From Fragilariopsis cylindrus CCMP1102 (lineage: Eukaryota; Bacillariophyta; Bacillariophyceae; Bacillariales; Bacillariaceae), in contig FMBT01000400.1 in the NCBI GenBank assembly GCA_900095095.1, forward strand, positions 62,001 through 126,000: a stretch of 64,000 nt of DNA, written 5' to 3'. Made by a program: the position numbers and the translations under genes. The notes under the pieces were generated by a model that worked only from the letters and a program-made list of their open reading frames with translations, searched no databases and was not told the origin of the DNA. Shown piece by piece: positions 1 to 11,832 of this stretch; the stretch's first letter is position 1; each line of letters begins with the position of its first letter.

Positions 1-2400
1 CGTGTGGCAGACAAATGTCACACAGGGCGTATATCCACGCAGCATTGAGCGGGAACACGCCAGGAAGAATGACAGGAGAAATAGGTACAAGAATGAGACT
101 ACAAATACCACTGGGTGATTGGATCATATTAGCAAACAAATCGGAAAGGATGTGGCCGTTCTACTATGCAGATAGCACAGATACATTGTACAGAAGCTAC
201 AGAAAAGATTGGTACTCCAATGGGGATATATATTATGACTGCCATAACATAAATGGTGATGAAATAGATACATACAATAATTATACGAAAAGTAGCAACG
301 TAACATTATTACCGGATGATGCATCACCAACAGATGTAATGGACACAGATGATGAATGGCGAATTGCACAGCACCAACCTATGGATGTGACTGAAGAGAA
401 GGATACAGAAGACAAGACGTTCATGGACTTTCTAATGAAGCAAGAAGAACATGTAACACAGCACTACACTGAAAGAGAATTTCATACAGCACCCATAAAG
501 ATATATGAAATGATCAAGTCAATAAACAATGTCAACATAGCAACAGATGGAGGAGCAATACAATTCAAGGGTTCCTTGGGGTTTGTAATTGCATATGAAG
601 ATGGAGAAATACTACTATCATGCTATGGACAACCATCAGGGAATGATCCATTATCTTTTTGATCAGAAATATGTGCTTTCCTAGCGGTAGTGAGACTGGT
701 AACACTTATGACAAAGTACTACGATAATATGATACAGTGCAATGAACCGATACGAGGTAAAATACAAGTGTATATGGATAGTCTAAGCATGATCAACAAA
801 CTGGAAGCATATGATGTATATCCTACAGCGCCACTAGCAACCGAGCTCCATTCGGAATGGGACGTACTGTCAGCATTACACAGGGCATTACAGTGGTACG
901 GAACCAAACCAAAAATCAGATGGGTAAAGAGTCACCAAGATGATATGGTGTTTGATAAAGAAGCAATGCCCTTAAATGCCTACCTCAACTCAGAAGCAGA
1001 TGAACTAGCAACAATAGGACTAAAACGACTACAGGAAAAGCCCAGGGTACCAATGGATCCAGACACAGTTATCCAGTTTCACATCAACAATAGAACAATA
1101 ACAAGAGACTTCAAGAGAACGATAAGAGAAATCATCCATTCAATACCACTCAAAAAGTACTATTGTAAAAGATTTGGATGGAGCAATAATATATTTGATC
1201 TAATTGACTGGGATATATTTCGACCAGTATATAAGAAATATCTATCAACGAAGGGAATACAATGGATGCACAAATTTTGTATAAAGAAACTGCCAACAGG
1301 AGAAAGAGTTCATAAAAGAGATCACTACCATGATCAGAGATGTTCATCATGCGGGGAAGACAAAGAGAATGACGACCACGTATTCCAATGTACCAAAAGA
1401 AGAAGTCTAAGAAAGAAGGTTCTCAATCAAATTAATCTATTAAGGAACACAGTTGATCCAAAACTGTGTGATATATTGAAGGAAGGACTAATGACATACT
1501 TCAATGGAGAATTGGTATCAACTACAATGCTACGACTCAGGGGACAAAAGAACATGAACAAACGATATACATTACTCATCAAGAACAGGTGGTAATAGGT
1601 TGGGACAATCTACTTAGAGGAAAGTTCTCAAAACAATGGAAAATACAACAGAAAGCATTCATATCCAGAAGGATACTGTCAAACCCAACAGAGTACGAAA
1701 GAGCACAAAGAAATAAGAAAAGAAAAGCAGCAAAGAACACTACAGAAACAAAGAAAAAGAACAGAACAGAAGCAAAGCGTTCCATGCTTTCTTTCAAGCA
1801 ATCATACCTATAATACAAGAAATCTGGATGGATAGATGCATTGATAGAAACAAACCAGTATTAGGAGGCAGAATAGCAGCAGAATATGATTCTCTCTCCA
1901 AAAAGGTCACTCACTCACTACTATACACTAAGAGAGATGGTGCTACCGGAAGATGAACTGAAAATATACGATGAAACAATTAAATTACAACTGGATGATA
2001 CAAATCAACAACTGAAGAAATGGATCAACAGATGGAAACCAGTCATAGATCATAGCATGAAATGAGTGAAAGAACTAGCTAAAGAAAACAGCAAACCAAT
2101 TTGGAAAGACTTCACCTCAAACAAACCAGCAAAGACTACTGTGTCAAGGAAAAACACAAAACAAAAGAAAACAAAGAAATATTCCGATAATCCACTGACG
2201 AACATGTTCAAATGCCTACACGAAAGAAAAGATCATCCAGTAGAGTAATACAGGCAAAGAAAACAAAGAATAAAATGAATCATGTGATATCGAAATTGTA
2301 CATTAAACTGGGTAAGAAATGATCAACTAGCAGAGCAAAGACAATACTGGAAGTCGAGATACAGGAGATTGATGACCGATTCGGGGATGTACCAAAGTAA
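1..2400 (+). mobile_element. LINE-like retroelement remnant (RNase H and Cys/His 3' half)
   Basis: This looks like the 3' half of a retroelement. Pieces encode an RNase H fold with the acidic residues in order: TDGGA near 545, SEICAF near 664, YMDSLS near 775 and SEADELA near 990. A knuckle of the form C-x2-C-x8-H-x3-C follows near 1340-1390 (CSSCGEDKENDDHVFQC), then a basic tail to about 2250. RNase H followed by a CCHC knuckle is the usual C-terminal order of LINE-type elements. No reverse transcriptase domain is in the window, because the element runs off the left edge. The coding part is broken in about three or four places, so it is a relic. Assignment to non-LTR elements is an inference from domain order. 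Confidence 0.6.
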
Positions 2401-3221
2401 ACACAATTAATATAGAATAATAGGCGGTAGACTGTTGACTTTTCTTCTTTCTAAGAAGTTGAGGAGCAAAGCTGCAGCTTTTAAATAACAAGTTATATAC
2501 CTGTACTGCTATGAAATAAATATATCAAATAATATGTACATAACAATATAGAGTGACCAAAAGTGACCAAAAGGCAAGATAGATTTAGATAGAGAGAGTG
2601 CTTACCATGTTCTGTCTTAGTTACAGGTAAATCATCTGGTAAATGATGAGGAGTGGTTATATGTTAGTGTTAATGTTAGGCTAATACTCAATGAATTGTG
2701 TACATATTGCCCCATGTGCTATGCTGCTGCGCATACTGTTGTTGTTATAGCTTGATGCACAAATGTGGTGGTTTTGAAGCACTTGCTGCTGTTGTAGCAT
2801 CAGCTGCTGCTTAGTGAATTGTGCAAATTGCTGTACAATCATGCTGCACTTACTACTGATGTTGTGGCATAATGTGAAAATGTGGCATTTTTTCAAGTCA
2901 TTTGTTGCTGCAACAGCTAATGCCTCCACGTACCTATTCATCCAAAGAATCCGACCTGGCAACAACTTCAACAATATTTCCTCCAAATAATGATCCATCA
3001 CAAAGAGCGTGGAACTAATCCTCTACCCAAGATCAAGAACAACCTCAGATGGCCCATCAAGATAGATTGAATGATCCTATGCCAATACCAGGCACGCAAT
3101 CTTAAAGATATCTTATTCCTTAGAAAATTTGAGAAACGACCAGGCCCACCAATATCACACCGGATACCAGTCAACCCCTTGTCCCAGCCCGATTCAATCG
3201 GGATGGGACAAACTACCCTCT
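2401..3221. other. no recognisable gene
   Basis: Nothing convincing is seen. A 106-residue open frame on the minus strand (2681-3001) is rich in Gln, Leu and Ser and contains a glutamine run. It matches no family I recognise and may be decayed mobile-element sequence. Confidence 0.4.
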
Positions 3222-3640
3222 CTTTTAGTACCCCTAAAAGAGACCCCCTCCCCTTTTAACTAACAATAAAAATCAACCCCTTCAAATTATTACGTAATTG
3301 TTCCCTGCCAAAAACAATAGGCCCAGAATGGCTATGTAAACTTTCTTTACCGAACAGTATTTGTCAAGAATTTTTCTTTACCGAAAAATATGTGTCAAGA
3401 AATTCAATGAAAATTATTTGTTAAGAATTCTTCTTTACCGAAAACCTTTGGTAAAAAATAATTATGTAAATGTTCTTTGCCGAAAACCTTTGGCCAAGAA
3501 TCATTATGTAAACTTTTTTTGCAGAAAATCTTTTGTCAAGAATTACTATATCAATGTTCTTTACCGAAAACCTTTGGTAAAAAATCATTATGTCAATGTC
3601 CTTTACCGAAAATTTTTGGCCCTTACAAATTACCCCCTCT
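3222..3640. repeat. 42-bp-period tandem repeat block, copy 1
   Basis: About 420 bases that open with a motif like TTAGTACCCCTAAAAGAGAC and then carry tandem units of about 42 bases, each with TTCTTT-CCGAAAA-CCTTTGG and CAAGAATCATTATG-like segments. Because 42 is a multiple of three the array reads open and gives an accidental 14-residue repeat (RKPLVKNHYVNVLY and variants) in one frame. The whole block recurs at 8875-9262 in the same orientation, with only scattered differences. Both copies sit among retroelement relics, which suggests part of a mobile element or its untranslated region. Confidence 0.8.
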
Positions 3641-4133
3641 TTTATTACCCTAAAACGATAACCCACCCCTCTTTTTCTACCTCTAAAAATCGACCCCTCC
3701 CCTGCTATATTTTTTAATCCAGTTAGTCAATCACTTACTGGTTTGTTTCTTAGCGCACCTCTGTTTCTTATCATTCTTTTTCTTACATGCGCCCCCCTGT
3801 GCCAGCGCTCAATGATGTGAAGAAATATCAAAAACAAAGGCAACATCCACCATTACACCTAACGTTACCATACATTCTTAATAATACACAATACACTGAT
3901 GAAGTGGAAGCGAAATCCCCGTTAAACTACCTGCCCTACCATAGAAATCGAATCGTGCAATTATATGCGATTTTTTTAATTTCTACAGTAAGTGCCGTTT
4001 CCATTTTCGCTCGCGTCGTTTTTATATTCAGTACCGTTTTTCATTTCGCGTGCGTCGTTTTTATATCAGTGCCGTTTTCAGCCAGTACCGTTTTCAGTGG
4101 CTTGCCTGCAATGTTCCACTACTTAATCACACC

Positions 4134-4460
4134 AAGTTAGTTCTTTTTCATTCTTCTCGTGGTAGCGCAAAATCAAATCAAATCGCTTCAAAGCCTCTAT
4201 TAATTGAAGCGAACCGAAAGGCACCATTGTGTGACAGCTGCAATGTTTCAGTTATCAGAGACCAAGTTCTTGACATTCTTCTCGTGGTAGCGCAAAATCT
4301 AATCGCTTCAAAGCCTCTATTATTTGAAGCGAAACGAAAGCATGATTGTGTGACAGCTGCAATGTTCCACTTATCAGAGACCAAGTTCTTTTCATTCTCG
4401 TGGTACGCGCAAATCAAATCACTTCAAAGCCTCTATTATTATTTGAAGCGAAACGCAAGC
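4134..4460. repeat. about 2.7 tandem copies of a 116-125-bp unit
   Basis: Three head-to-tail units start with CATTCT(TCT)CGTGGTA near 4150, 4275 and 4391. Each continues through CTTCAAAGCCTCTATTA, TTGAAGCGAA and, in the first two, GACAGCTGCAATGTTYCA and ATCAGAGACCAAGTTCTT. Each unit holds a small inverted repeat (CGCTTCAA...TTGAAGCG) able to form a hairpin. Shorter repeats (CAGTACCGTTTTCAGT and kin) flank the array on both sides (about 4030-4100 and 4470-4510). No gene is seen here. Confidence 0.8.
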
Positions 4461-4510
4461 AAAATTCGTTTTCAGTACTGTATTCAGTACCGCATTCAGT
4501 ACCGTATTCA

Positions 4511-5556
4511 GTGAGCTGAAAACATCACACGTTAAATATTAATCCTGCCACGAGATACATATAACTTAGCTTCGTATCACCGAATTGTAGATTTGATTCC
4601 TTACAGTTTCACGAACTTACGTACCACATGTAAAATAACAATAAAACATCATAGTGCCATATTATTTAGAATCCAAACTTCAACCTAATCACGATGGTGG
4701 CGTACGGACCTATTGTTAGTATTTATATTGAAAGACGGATTTTATCACTTGCATTCCAACTTGGAATGAGTTTGCGAACCGAGTTGTGAACCAGCCTATG
4801 CCCCATTGAAGTGCGATCTAACACGAGTGGCATGCAGCGGGCACAAGCCCATTGAAGCGCGATGAAATAGCTGGTGGTGTAAGAAAGATCCAGCTACGAT
4901 AACAGAACATGACCGACGATAACTTGGTGTAAGAAAGATGAGTTCGACGACTACTGTTAATACGCAGGCTACAAATCAATTGAGAAATAGTACAAAGATA
5001 AATAATATCTTTCACTAGATAATACTAGAAGATACGGTACTTTTTGAATCTTCAAATAGCTCACTTTATCTCTCACACGGTATTTTATTTAATTTTCAAA
5101 AAGCTCACTTTTTTTTTTTAATGCAATCTTGAATTTAAAGAAGATTCAGTTCCAAAAGAAAAGAAAAGAAAATCGAGAGCAGAAAAATGTAAGTACTGTT
5201 GTGTTGCTGCTTTCTTGCACTTTTGTATTGTATGTCGTGTTGTTGTATTCTGAAGCTTCTATTGTGGTGGTGGTTGTGGTGGTGGTGGTCGTCGTCGAAT
5301 AGTAAGGTGATGCTGCGTTCAAGTTAGATAATAATGATTGTCATGGATAGGAATTGTGTGGGTCCACAACAGCAGCAGCAACAACAACAAATTGAATGTA
5401 ATAATAGTAACTTTACAAGATCAATTAGGCACCAATATTTTGTAAAGATCAACGTTTATATTGTGCAAATATTTTTCTCACGTTATTGTTCAATTCAATT
5501 TTTCCTCATCTTCCCATCTTCTGTGTTCCTATAACATTACAAAAGAAGTTGTCATT
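4511..5556. other. intergenic, likely 5' region of the secreted protein gene
   Basis: No supported gene. There is a GGTGGT/GTCGTC microsatellite near 5265-5300 and a CAGCAACAA run near 5370-5390. The last few hundred bases are presumably promoter and leader for the plus-strand gene starting at 5557; this is inferred from position only. Confidence 0.5.
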
Positions 5557-7902
5557 ATGAAGCTTTCTTTTGCGTATATCAGCGCCTTCCTTGTCTTCAT
5601 CCTTGTTAACGCAGCTAATGCAGTACCTACGGCAGGTCCGGTGGTAGCTAGTCTAGCAGCTAGAGTAGCTACTAAAGCTGCTGCTCGTTTATTCGGTGCA
5701 CAACGTGAACTTCGTGGCGATTGTGAAAATTCGGATTCATTCCAATTTGACGGCGATGCAACCAAAACATGTGATTTATTTGTTGCAAAAAAACCAAACA
5801 AGAGATGTAAGAAGAAACAACTTGGTACCGGCATCAAACTTAAGTTCTTTTGTCCAGCAACATGCAAGAGTCAGTGTAAAAAAACCGATTCACCAACATC
5901 TTCACCAACAGTTAAGCGTAAAGCTTGTGAAAATTCGGATTCATTCCAATTTAAAGACAATCCAGAACTTACATGTGATTCATACGTTGCAAAACAACCA
6001 CGGAAGAGATGTAGAAAGGAACAACCCGGTACTGATAAAAAATTAAAATTCTTTTGTCCATCAACCTGCAAGAGAAAATGTAAAGAAACTGATTCACCAA
6101 CATCTTCACCAACAGTTACGCGTGGCGATTGTGAAAATTTGGATTCATTCCGATTTAAAGGTAATGCAACCCAAACATGTGATTCATATGTTGCAGAAAA
6201 ACCAAACAAGAGATGTAAAAAGGTCCAACCTGGTACCAACGAAAAGAAACTTAAGTTCTTTTGTCCAGCAACATGCAGGAATAGGTGTAAACAAACTGAT
6301 TCACCAACAGCAACTCCCACCTCTTCGCCAACATTGAGTCCAACCTCAAGTCCTAGCGCATCTCCAGCTGTTTCAACAAGTTCTGCACCAAGTTCTATCT
6401 CCAGTGTAATTCCAAGTCCTACACCAAGTGGTGTAACCAGCTCTCCTCCTAGTTTTGATCAGAATGGCACACCAAGTTTCATTCCAAGTGAGACTCCTAG
6501 TGTTTTGCCTAGTTCTTTTCCAAGTTCCAGTCCGACTGGCGCACCAAGTGGTGTACCAAGCTCTTCAAGTGATGCACCAAGTGGCGAGCCAAGTTTTATT
6601 CCCAGTGAAATTCCTAGTGGTTTGGCTAGTGCTATTCCAAGTTCAATTCCGAGTGTCGCACCAAGTGGTATACCCAGCTCTTCTCCTAGTGATGTACCTA
6701 GTTCTGCTCCTAGTCAGGATCCAAGTAACAAACCGAGTACTGTCCCAAGTTTCGAACCAAGTGGTTTGCCTAGTAATGTACCCAGCTTAAGCTCTGCACC
6801 TAGCACAAGTGCTGTCCCTAGTTCTGGACCAACCGCAACTGCAGAACCAAGCATTAGCATTGCACCAAGTTCTTTTCCTAGTTTTGATCCAAGTGCTGTT
6901 CCAAGTTCCAATCCAAGTGGCGCACCAAGTGATGTGCCTAGTTCTGCTCCTAGTCAGGATCCAAGTAGCAAACCGAGTACTGTCCCAAGTTCTGCTCCAA
7001 GTCTTGACCCAAGTTCTGCTCCAAGTCTTGAAACAAGTACAATGCCCTCAAATGTTCCAACTGAAACACCTTCTTCTACTGTTACAATTAATTATGCATT
7101 AGCAGATGGAACTGTTACTCTAGCTGAAATTGTAGAAGGTAAGCCAAAACTGATTCGTTTTGTTTCAAAACATTGTCTCTTTTACAGTTATCAACTATTA
7201 TTAACAAATTATTTACTTGTTTTGTCCTCCTTTAGCTGCTGTTAAGGCGTTACAAGTTATTGCTGATCTTCCAGCAAACGCAGATAGACGCCAACGTTTT
7301 CTATCTACTTGTCCAGAGCCTGTTGTTGAATGTACTGCAACAGGGATAACTTGTGATTTGATGATGTAGATACAACTGGGTTTTACTTGTTATGCTGTAA
7401 CATGTACTATCACTGCTTCAGCTTGTTCAAACATTGACACTGCAGAAAAAGTAGTTCAAATTGAAATTGCAGTCGAAGATGGAGATCTTGAGAAAGCGTT
7501 ACTAGATGAAGGATAATTGCTAATGTAATTTTGCAACCCAGTGAGCAGCCAAGTTCTGTACCAAGTTCAGGTCCAAGTATATCAATTGCGCCAAGTTCAA
7601 ATCCAAGTTTTACTCCAAGTGGTGTACCAAGTTCCATTCCAAGTGGCGCACCAAGTGGTGTACCAAGCTCTTCACCAAGTTTCGTCCCAAGTTCTGCTCC
7701 AACAAGTTCGTCAATCCCTACTGCTTCACCAACCGCATCTCCAACTGAGACCACCGACCCTAGTTCTTTACCAAGCTCTTCAAGTGATGCACCAAGTTTC
7801 ATCCCAAATTCTGCTCCAACAAGTTCGTCAATCCCTACTACTTCACAGACCGCATCTCCAACTGAGAGTTCCTACCCTAGTATTAACCCAACAAGTGATT
7901 AG
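5557..7902 (+). CDS. secreted protein with three Cys-rich modules and a Ser-Pro-repeat stalk; 3' part broken
   Basis: The ATG at 5557 is chosen because it starts a clear signal peptide (MKLSFAYISAFLVFILVNA). Then come three repeats of about 70 residues, each opening C-E-N-x-D-S-F and ending FCPxTC-x3-C. This module is widespread in diatom secreted proteins and loosely resembles the ShKT fold in cysteine spacing. Next is a stalk of about 230 residues made of PS-x-x-PS-like units. A likely intron (7139-7235, GTAAGC...TTTAG) joins exon 2, which encodes another Cys-containing stretch and then a second PS-rich region (to 7902). The frame is interrupted about three times in exon 2, so the gene is either decaying or misassembled there. 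The stalk suggests cell-wall or surface placement (inference). No enzymatic domain is seen. Confidence 0.7.
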
Positions 7903-8642
7903 TAGATGTATAATTGGGTCCCATCGAAGTTAGTAAAAGTAAATGTTGTCAGGTAGTATTCTAATTACTGATGACCAGTTGAAGCCGTTACACAAATAAG
8001 AGAAGTGTCCGCCGAACCGCTAATATATATATGTATTAGGCGAAGTGATGTTATGAATATCGTTGTGTACAAAGTTACTGTTTACCGCAATACCAAAATA
8101 CAAGAAAAGACCAGAGTACTCCAAACAAACTATCTCTATCTCTTTTATTGTTGATGAATTGTAGTAATCATAGACTAAATAAACAAGTGTGTTAATAACA
8201 ACCTTTTGTGTTTGAACAACCGTTACATTGTGCCATGCCCTAGACTAGTATATAGGGAAGAGGCTTTCATACGTGAGATATTGTATATTATAAGCATTAG
8301 TTCTATTCTAGAGATGCATCCATTGCAATGGATGCAGTTTGGTAGCGACTGATTGTCTTATTAGCGATGAATCACTAGTGAACCCAGTCCCGTGATATGT
8401 AACGCACTGCATTCTCCTCCAATCTATATAAAGTATTTCAAATAGTCTTATATGGTCATTCAACTGTTGTTAGTAATGGTAGGAGTGTCAAGTTTGCGAT
8501 AGTATGGAGCAACCCTCCTATCCTCACATTGACATTTTTCATGTTTGTGAGGGATTTTTCAGCCAATATCGATCCATTATTGTTATATTTTATAACTTTG
8601 TAGAAGGATCAAGTGATCAGTATATTATGTCAAATCTTGTCC
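7903..8642. other. intergenic, nothing recognised
   Basis: AT-rich sequence with several stop codons in every frame and no recognisable repeat or RNA gene. It presumably contains the 3' end of the preceding gene. Confidence 0.5.
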
Positions 8643-8870
8643 TCAGATAACACCGGCAAAGGCTTTTAGGCCTTCTACAATACCTAGGGGTCCTTTTTCT
8701 CCCACTGTATAATTCAACTGTGGATCACTGAGCTTTCTTGTATAGAAACCAAGTGGTCTACCGTCTTGGACTAACATTGCACCCAACTGTATATCACTTG
8801 CGACTGTGTACAGAGAGAATGGTATGTTGAAGTCCAGAAATGCTAACATTACTTCAGTTTTGATCATTTC
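8643..8870 (-). mobile_element. Ty3/gypsy LTR-retrotransposon fossil fragment (RNase H region)
   Basis: A short minus-strand stretch encodes the start of the RNase H-like domain that follows the reverse transcriptase in Ty3/gypsy elements, recognisable by D-x-Q-L-G-A, the GFYTRKL segment and NYTVGEKGPLGIVEGLKAF. Only this piece is present; no LTRs or other domains are seen near it. It is a broken relic of unknown age. Confidence 0.75.
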
Positions 8871-8874
8871 CTTC

Positions 8875-9262
8875 TCTTTTAGTACCCCTAAAAGAGACCC
8901 CTCCCCTTTTTTTTTACTACCAATAAAAATGTTCCCTGCCGAAAACAATTGGCCCGAAATGGCTATGTAAACTTTCTTTACCAAACAGTATCTGTCAAGA
9001 ATTTTTCTTTACCAAAATATATGTGTCAAGAAATTCAATGAAAATTATTTGTCAAGAATTCTTCTTTACCGAAAACCTTTGGTAAAAAATTATTATGTCA
9101 ATGTTCTTTGCCAAAAACCTTTGGCCAAGAATCATTATTTAAATTTTCTTTGCAGAAAATCTTTTGTCAAGAATTATTATATCAATGTTCTTTACCGAAA
9201 ACCTTTGGTAAAAAATCATTATGTCAATGTCCTTTACAGAAAATTTTTGGCCATTACAAAAT
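8875..9262. repeat. 42-bp-period tandem repeat block, copy 2
   Basis: Second copy of the block at 3222-3640, same orientation, including the AGTACCCCTAAAAGAGAC lead-in and the same order of 42-base units. It differs by small gaps and scattered substitutions, and lacks the final part of copy 1. It lies directly between a gypsy fragment and an RT remnant, so it may be a terminal or untranslated part of one of them. Confidence 0.8.
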
Positions 9263-10140
9263 ACTGCCAACGCCTACTGAAAGCTGAAATGCTAACAGCC
9301 GCTGAATTAGAACTTGCTGAAGAAAAACAGAAGCTGAAAGAATATTTTTGTTCTGCTACTAGCCTACTAGCTGAAGCATTCATCAAAAATGATCCCAACA
9401 CTCCTAACGACCCCAAGTCCACTCAAACACTGGTTTACTGTACTTTCCACAACGAGTATAGAACGCTAATGGCTGAAGAAGACTAGTCGTCCCAAACCCA
9501 AGAAAGTGGAGATGATAGTAATAACGATGCTAGTATTCTTACTATCACATCGCCAATACTTAGATTCTTTGGTTTCAAATTCAAGATGACTCATCCAAGC
9601 GACACCCAAGTAACCTAGATGGGTTCCATAACCAATTCCATAGCACCACTAATGGAATCGGCAACAAACCACCACCACCTGGATCTGCTACTAGTGACGA
9701 CTTTGACCTAATCAACCATCTTCTCCGAGATACCAAAGGTATCTTTGTAGGATACCCCAATCCTGATGGTGAATGAAAAAACAAACCAGGTATTCATCCG
9801 CTCCGATTGGGAACCACTAGATGATAAGGTACCAAGAGAACTAAAAGCTCTTGTATCCTACTTCCTCCGTACAGTCAAACCCAAGTTTTTAATAAACTCA
9901 AGCGTCGTTATGCTACTACCAACCTAACTACCATCCAACAGAACTTACTTCATGACCTACAACACTCTGATAAGTTGATTATTGTACCAGCTGATAAAAA
10001 TCTTGGTCCAGTTATTATGGAAAGAGATACCTATATCACTTCTGTCCTGTCTCTGCTACAAGACAAAAATAACTAAAAACAACTATCATCAACTCATGCC
10101 AACTTAGACATGCAACTCCTACAAGAACTGCTAACCAAAT
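9263..10140 (+). mobile_element. retroelement remnant with RT N-terminal motif
   Basis: A plus-strand relic. Its first part encodes a charged helical stretch (KAEMLTAAELELAEEKQKLK). Its last part, near 9940-10070, encodes a segment with IIVPADKNLGPVIMERDTYI. The ADKNLGP motif marks the region just before the catalytic fingers of reverse transcriptases in some non-LTR or Penelope-like elements. The element is broken in several places and has no catalytic core in the window. It could be the 5' counterpart of the element at 1-2400, but that is a guess. Confidence 0.5.
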
Positions 10141-10599
10141 GGCTCGAACAGCATTTGAAATGGAAAATTATTCACATCATCATAAAAATGGGAATGTATT
10201 GAATTGAACCTCCATAGATATCGGTTTGTTCAATACAACCTTATCAGACGGAATACAGATATCTAGACGGTTAATAGAGACAAAAAGTTTGGGTTGAATT
10301 TGGTCATTTGGGGAAAATTCTACTGGGTTGTATATGGGTGGCAGGCAAATTTCGAACCGCCAGGAAGAGGTGCATAAGAGAGGAAGATTAAAAAATAAAT
10401 AATGGAGTGATAGATAAAGTGCTAGTACAGATGTCTCTATTAGTGTTATATTAGTCAACAGCTTTCAGGCTATAAGGGTTTTTGCGCATATTTTACACGT
10501 GTTAAAAACACGCGATAATTTGGAGATAAAAAAAACAGATAAAAAGAAAAACTTTGGAAGCTGATAAAATTATAAATAACAGTCGAGATAAATACATTC
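10141..10599. other. intergenic with a solitary piggyBac-like end
   Basis: No gene is seen. At 10463-10484 the sequence CAGCTTTCAGGCTATAAG closely matches the terminal inverted repeat of the piggyBac element at 32577, and nearby sequence (ACACGTGTTAAAAACACG) resembles its subterminal part. The base pattern before it is TCAA rather than TTAA. No partner end was found. Confidence 0.5.
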
Positions 10600-11832
10600 T
10601 TAGTATTTTTTAATAAATAAAATCGCGCACATACAATTCTGCACCATTTCTTCTCTTGCTTTTACACGTGCCCATATTACAAGATTAGGGTCTGCTTGGT
10701 ACCCCCAAGGAACTAGTGTTGATCCGTGGTGCTGTTTCTTGTATGTAACAAGTCTCTGGAACATTTTATCCCATTGATTATCTAGTTTATTCCAAACAAA
10801 TCCGATGGAATTTAAATGATCAATACGGTACTCTGACATTAATGCATTCATACAATTGTCTCGCTGAGTATGTACCCAATTTCCAAGTTTCGAATTGGCT
10901 GCAAATTTTTGTGAAACTATGGTAGAATCATGCTGATTTTTGTAGGAAACAAGCCGTTGGAACATTTCATTCCATCTTTTACTTTGCATCTTTGTGTATC
11001 TCATTGTATTTTTTTGCGTCCTCAATTTCTTTGGTTCATCATCATCATCATCATCATCATTATTGCTGCTGTTGTTGTCTTCGTCATCACTGTCGTCATC
11101 GTCATTGGAATAGTTTTCGTCGCATTCAGTACTATCGTCCGGATCATCAGCATGCAAGGCAGTATAGGAGAGTATTTTACGACAATTGCGATGTTTAGTA
11201 CTATGTGCGTGGGAAATTTCTGATGAATGTTTCTGTTCAGTTCTGATTGTGACCATCGTGGACGTGCTACTACTACCAGTAGGCACGACCAAGTACCAAT
11301 TCCCTTCCGTCCACGATTCATAGCCATCATCATCATCGTGTATTTTGTTGTTATCTTCATTATCTTCTTCTTGCATGATATCAGTATTGTTTCTATTTGA
11401 TGGAGGAGGAGGAGAAGCTGATGATCTCGCCTTCTTCTTTCTCTGTGTTGTAAACTCACTATTGATGGACGTTGTGTTGCGACTTCTTGTTGTCCTCTTT
11501 GTATATTCTGGCCTGCTAATAACAGAGTGATTATTGGTATCGTTCTGCTGATTCCGTTGTCGTTGTCGATGTCGATTAGTAGTTCCTTCGTCATTGCATT
11601 TAGGACTATTAGTAGTAGAGGGCAATACATAACACCAGTTCCCCAACTTCCAATTTGCAAAACAATCGTCGCCTTTATCTCCCTCTTTGCTGTTGCAATT
11701 GATGTCACCGTACTTTTTTTCTTCCTCTTTCTTCACTAATTGATTTAAGTCATCCTCCTCTTCTTCTTCTTCTTCTTCTTTCTTTATAGCAACAGAATCA
11801 GAACTAGCCGCGGCGGCGTGATGGGATGTCAT
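10600..11832 (-). CDS. HA-repeat protein, family copy 1
   Basis: A 410-residue protein. The ATG at 11832 is supported by a paralogue at 25884 that starts the same way (MSSHHVAAASSDS versus MTSHHAAAASSDS). The N-terminal two thirds are acidic and low in complexity, with poly-Glu and poly-Asp tracts. They contain two copies of a short aromatic motif, W-x-x-GNW followed by L/V-P, at about residues 65 and 175. The C-terminus has helicase-associated repeats: W-x-x-x-F-x-x-L-V-x-Y-K, then LGNW or LVIW, then a Leu-x-SIGFVW. The first repeat is complete (about residues 285-345) and the second ends early. HA repeats are thought to bind nucleic acid; the exact role of such stand-alone proteins is unknown. 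An open frame without ATG continues upstream to about 12040, so an alternative upstream exon is possible. Confidence 0.7.
   Translation of the reverse strand: MTSHHAAAASSDSVAIKKEEEEEEEEDDLNQLVKKEEEKKYGDINCNSKEGDKGDDCFANWKLGNWCYVLPSTTNSPKCNDEGTTNRHRQRQRNQQNDTNNHSVISRPEYTKRTTRSRNTTSINSEFTTQRKKKARSSASPPPPSNRNNTDIMQEEDNEDNNKIHDDDDGYESWTEGNWYLVVPTGSSSTSTMVTIRTEQKHSSEISHAHSTKHRNCRKILSYTALHADDPDDSTECDENYSNDDDDSDDEDNNSSNNDDDDDDDEPKKLRTQKNTMRYTKMQSKRWNEMFQRLVSYKNQHDSTIVSQKFAANSKLGNWVHTQRDNCMNALMSEYRIDHLNSIGFVWNKLDNQWDKMFQRLVTYKKQHHGSTLVPWGYQADPNLVIWARVKAREEMVQNCMCAILFIKKY

Noticed and set aside
3301-3640. CRISPR-like array of regularly spaced 42-bp units
   Set aside because: The units are contiguous degenerate tandem repeats with no unique spacers, in a eukaryotic genome, and the block is duplicated with flanking sequence.
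3361-3717. 118-residue open frame with a RKPLVKNHYVNV repeat, as a repeat protein
   Set aside because: The frame is open only because the DNA repeat unit is a multiple of three; the opposite strand is open as well and copy 2 is interrupted.
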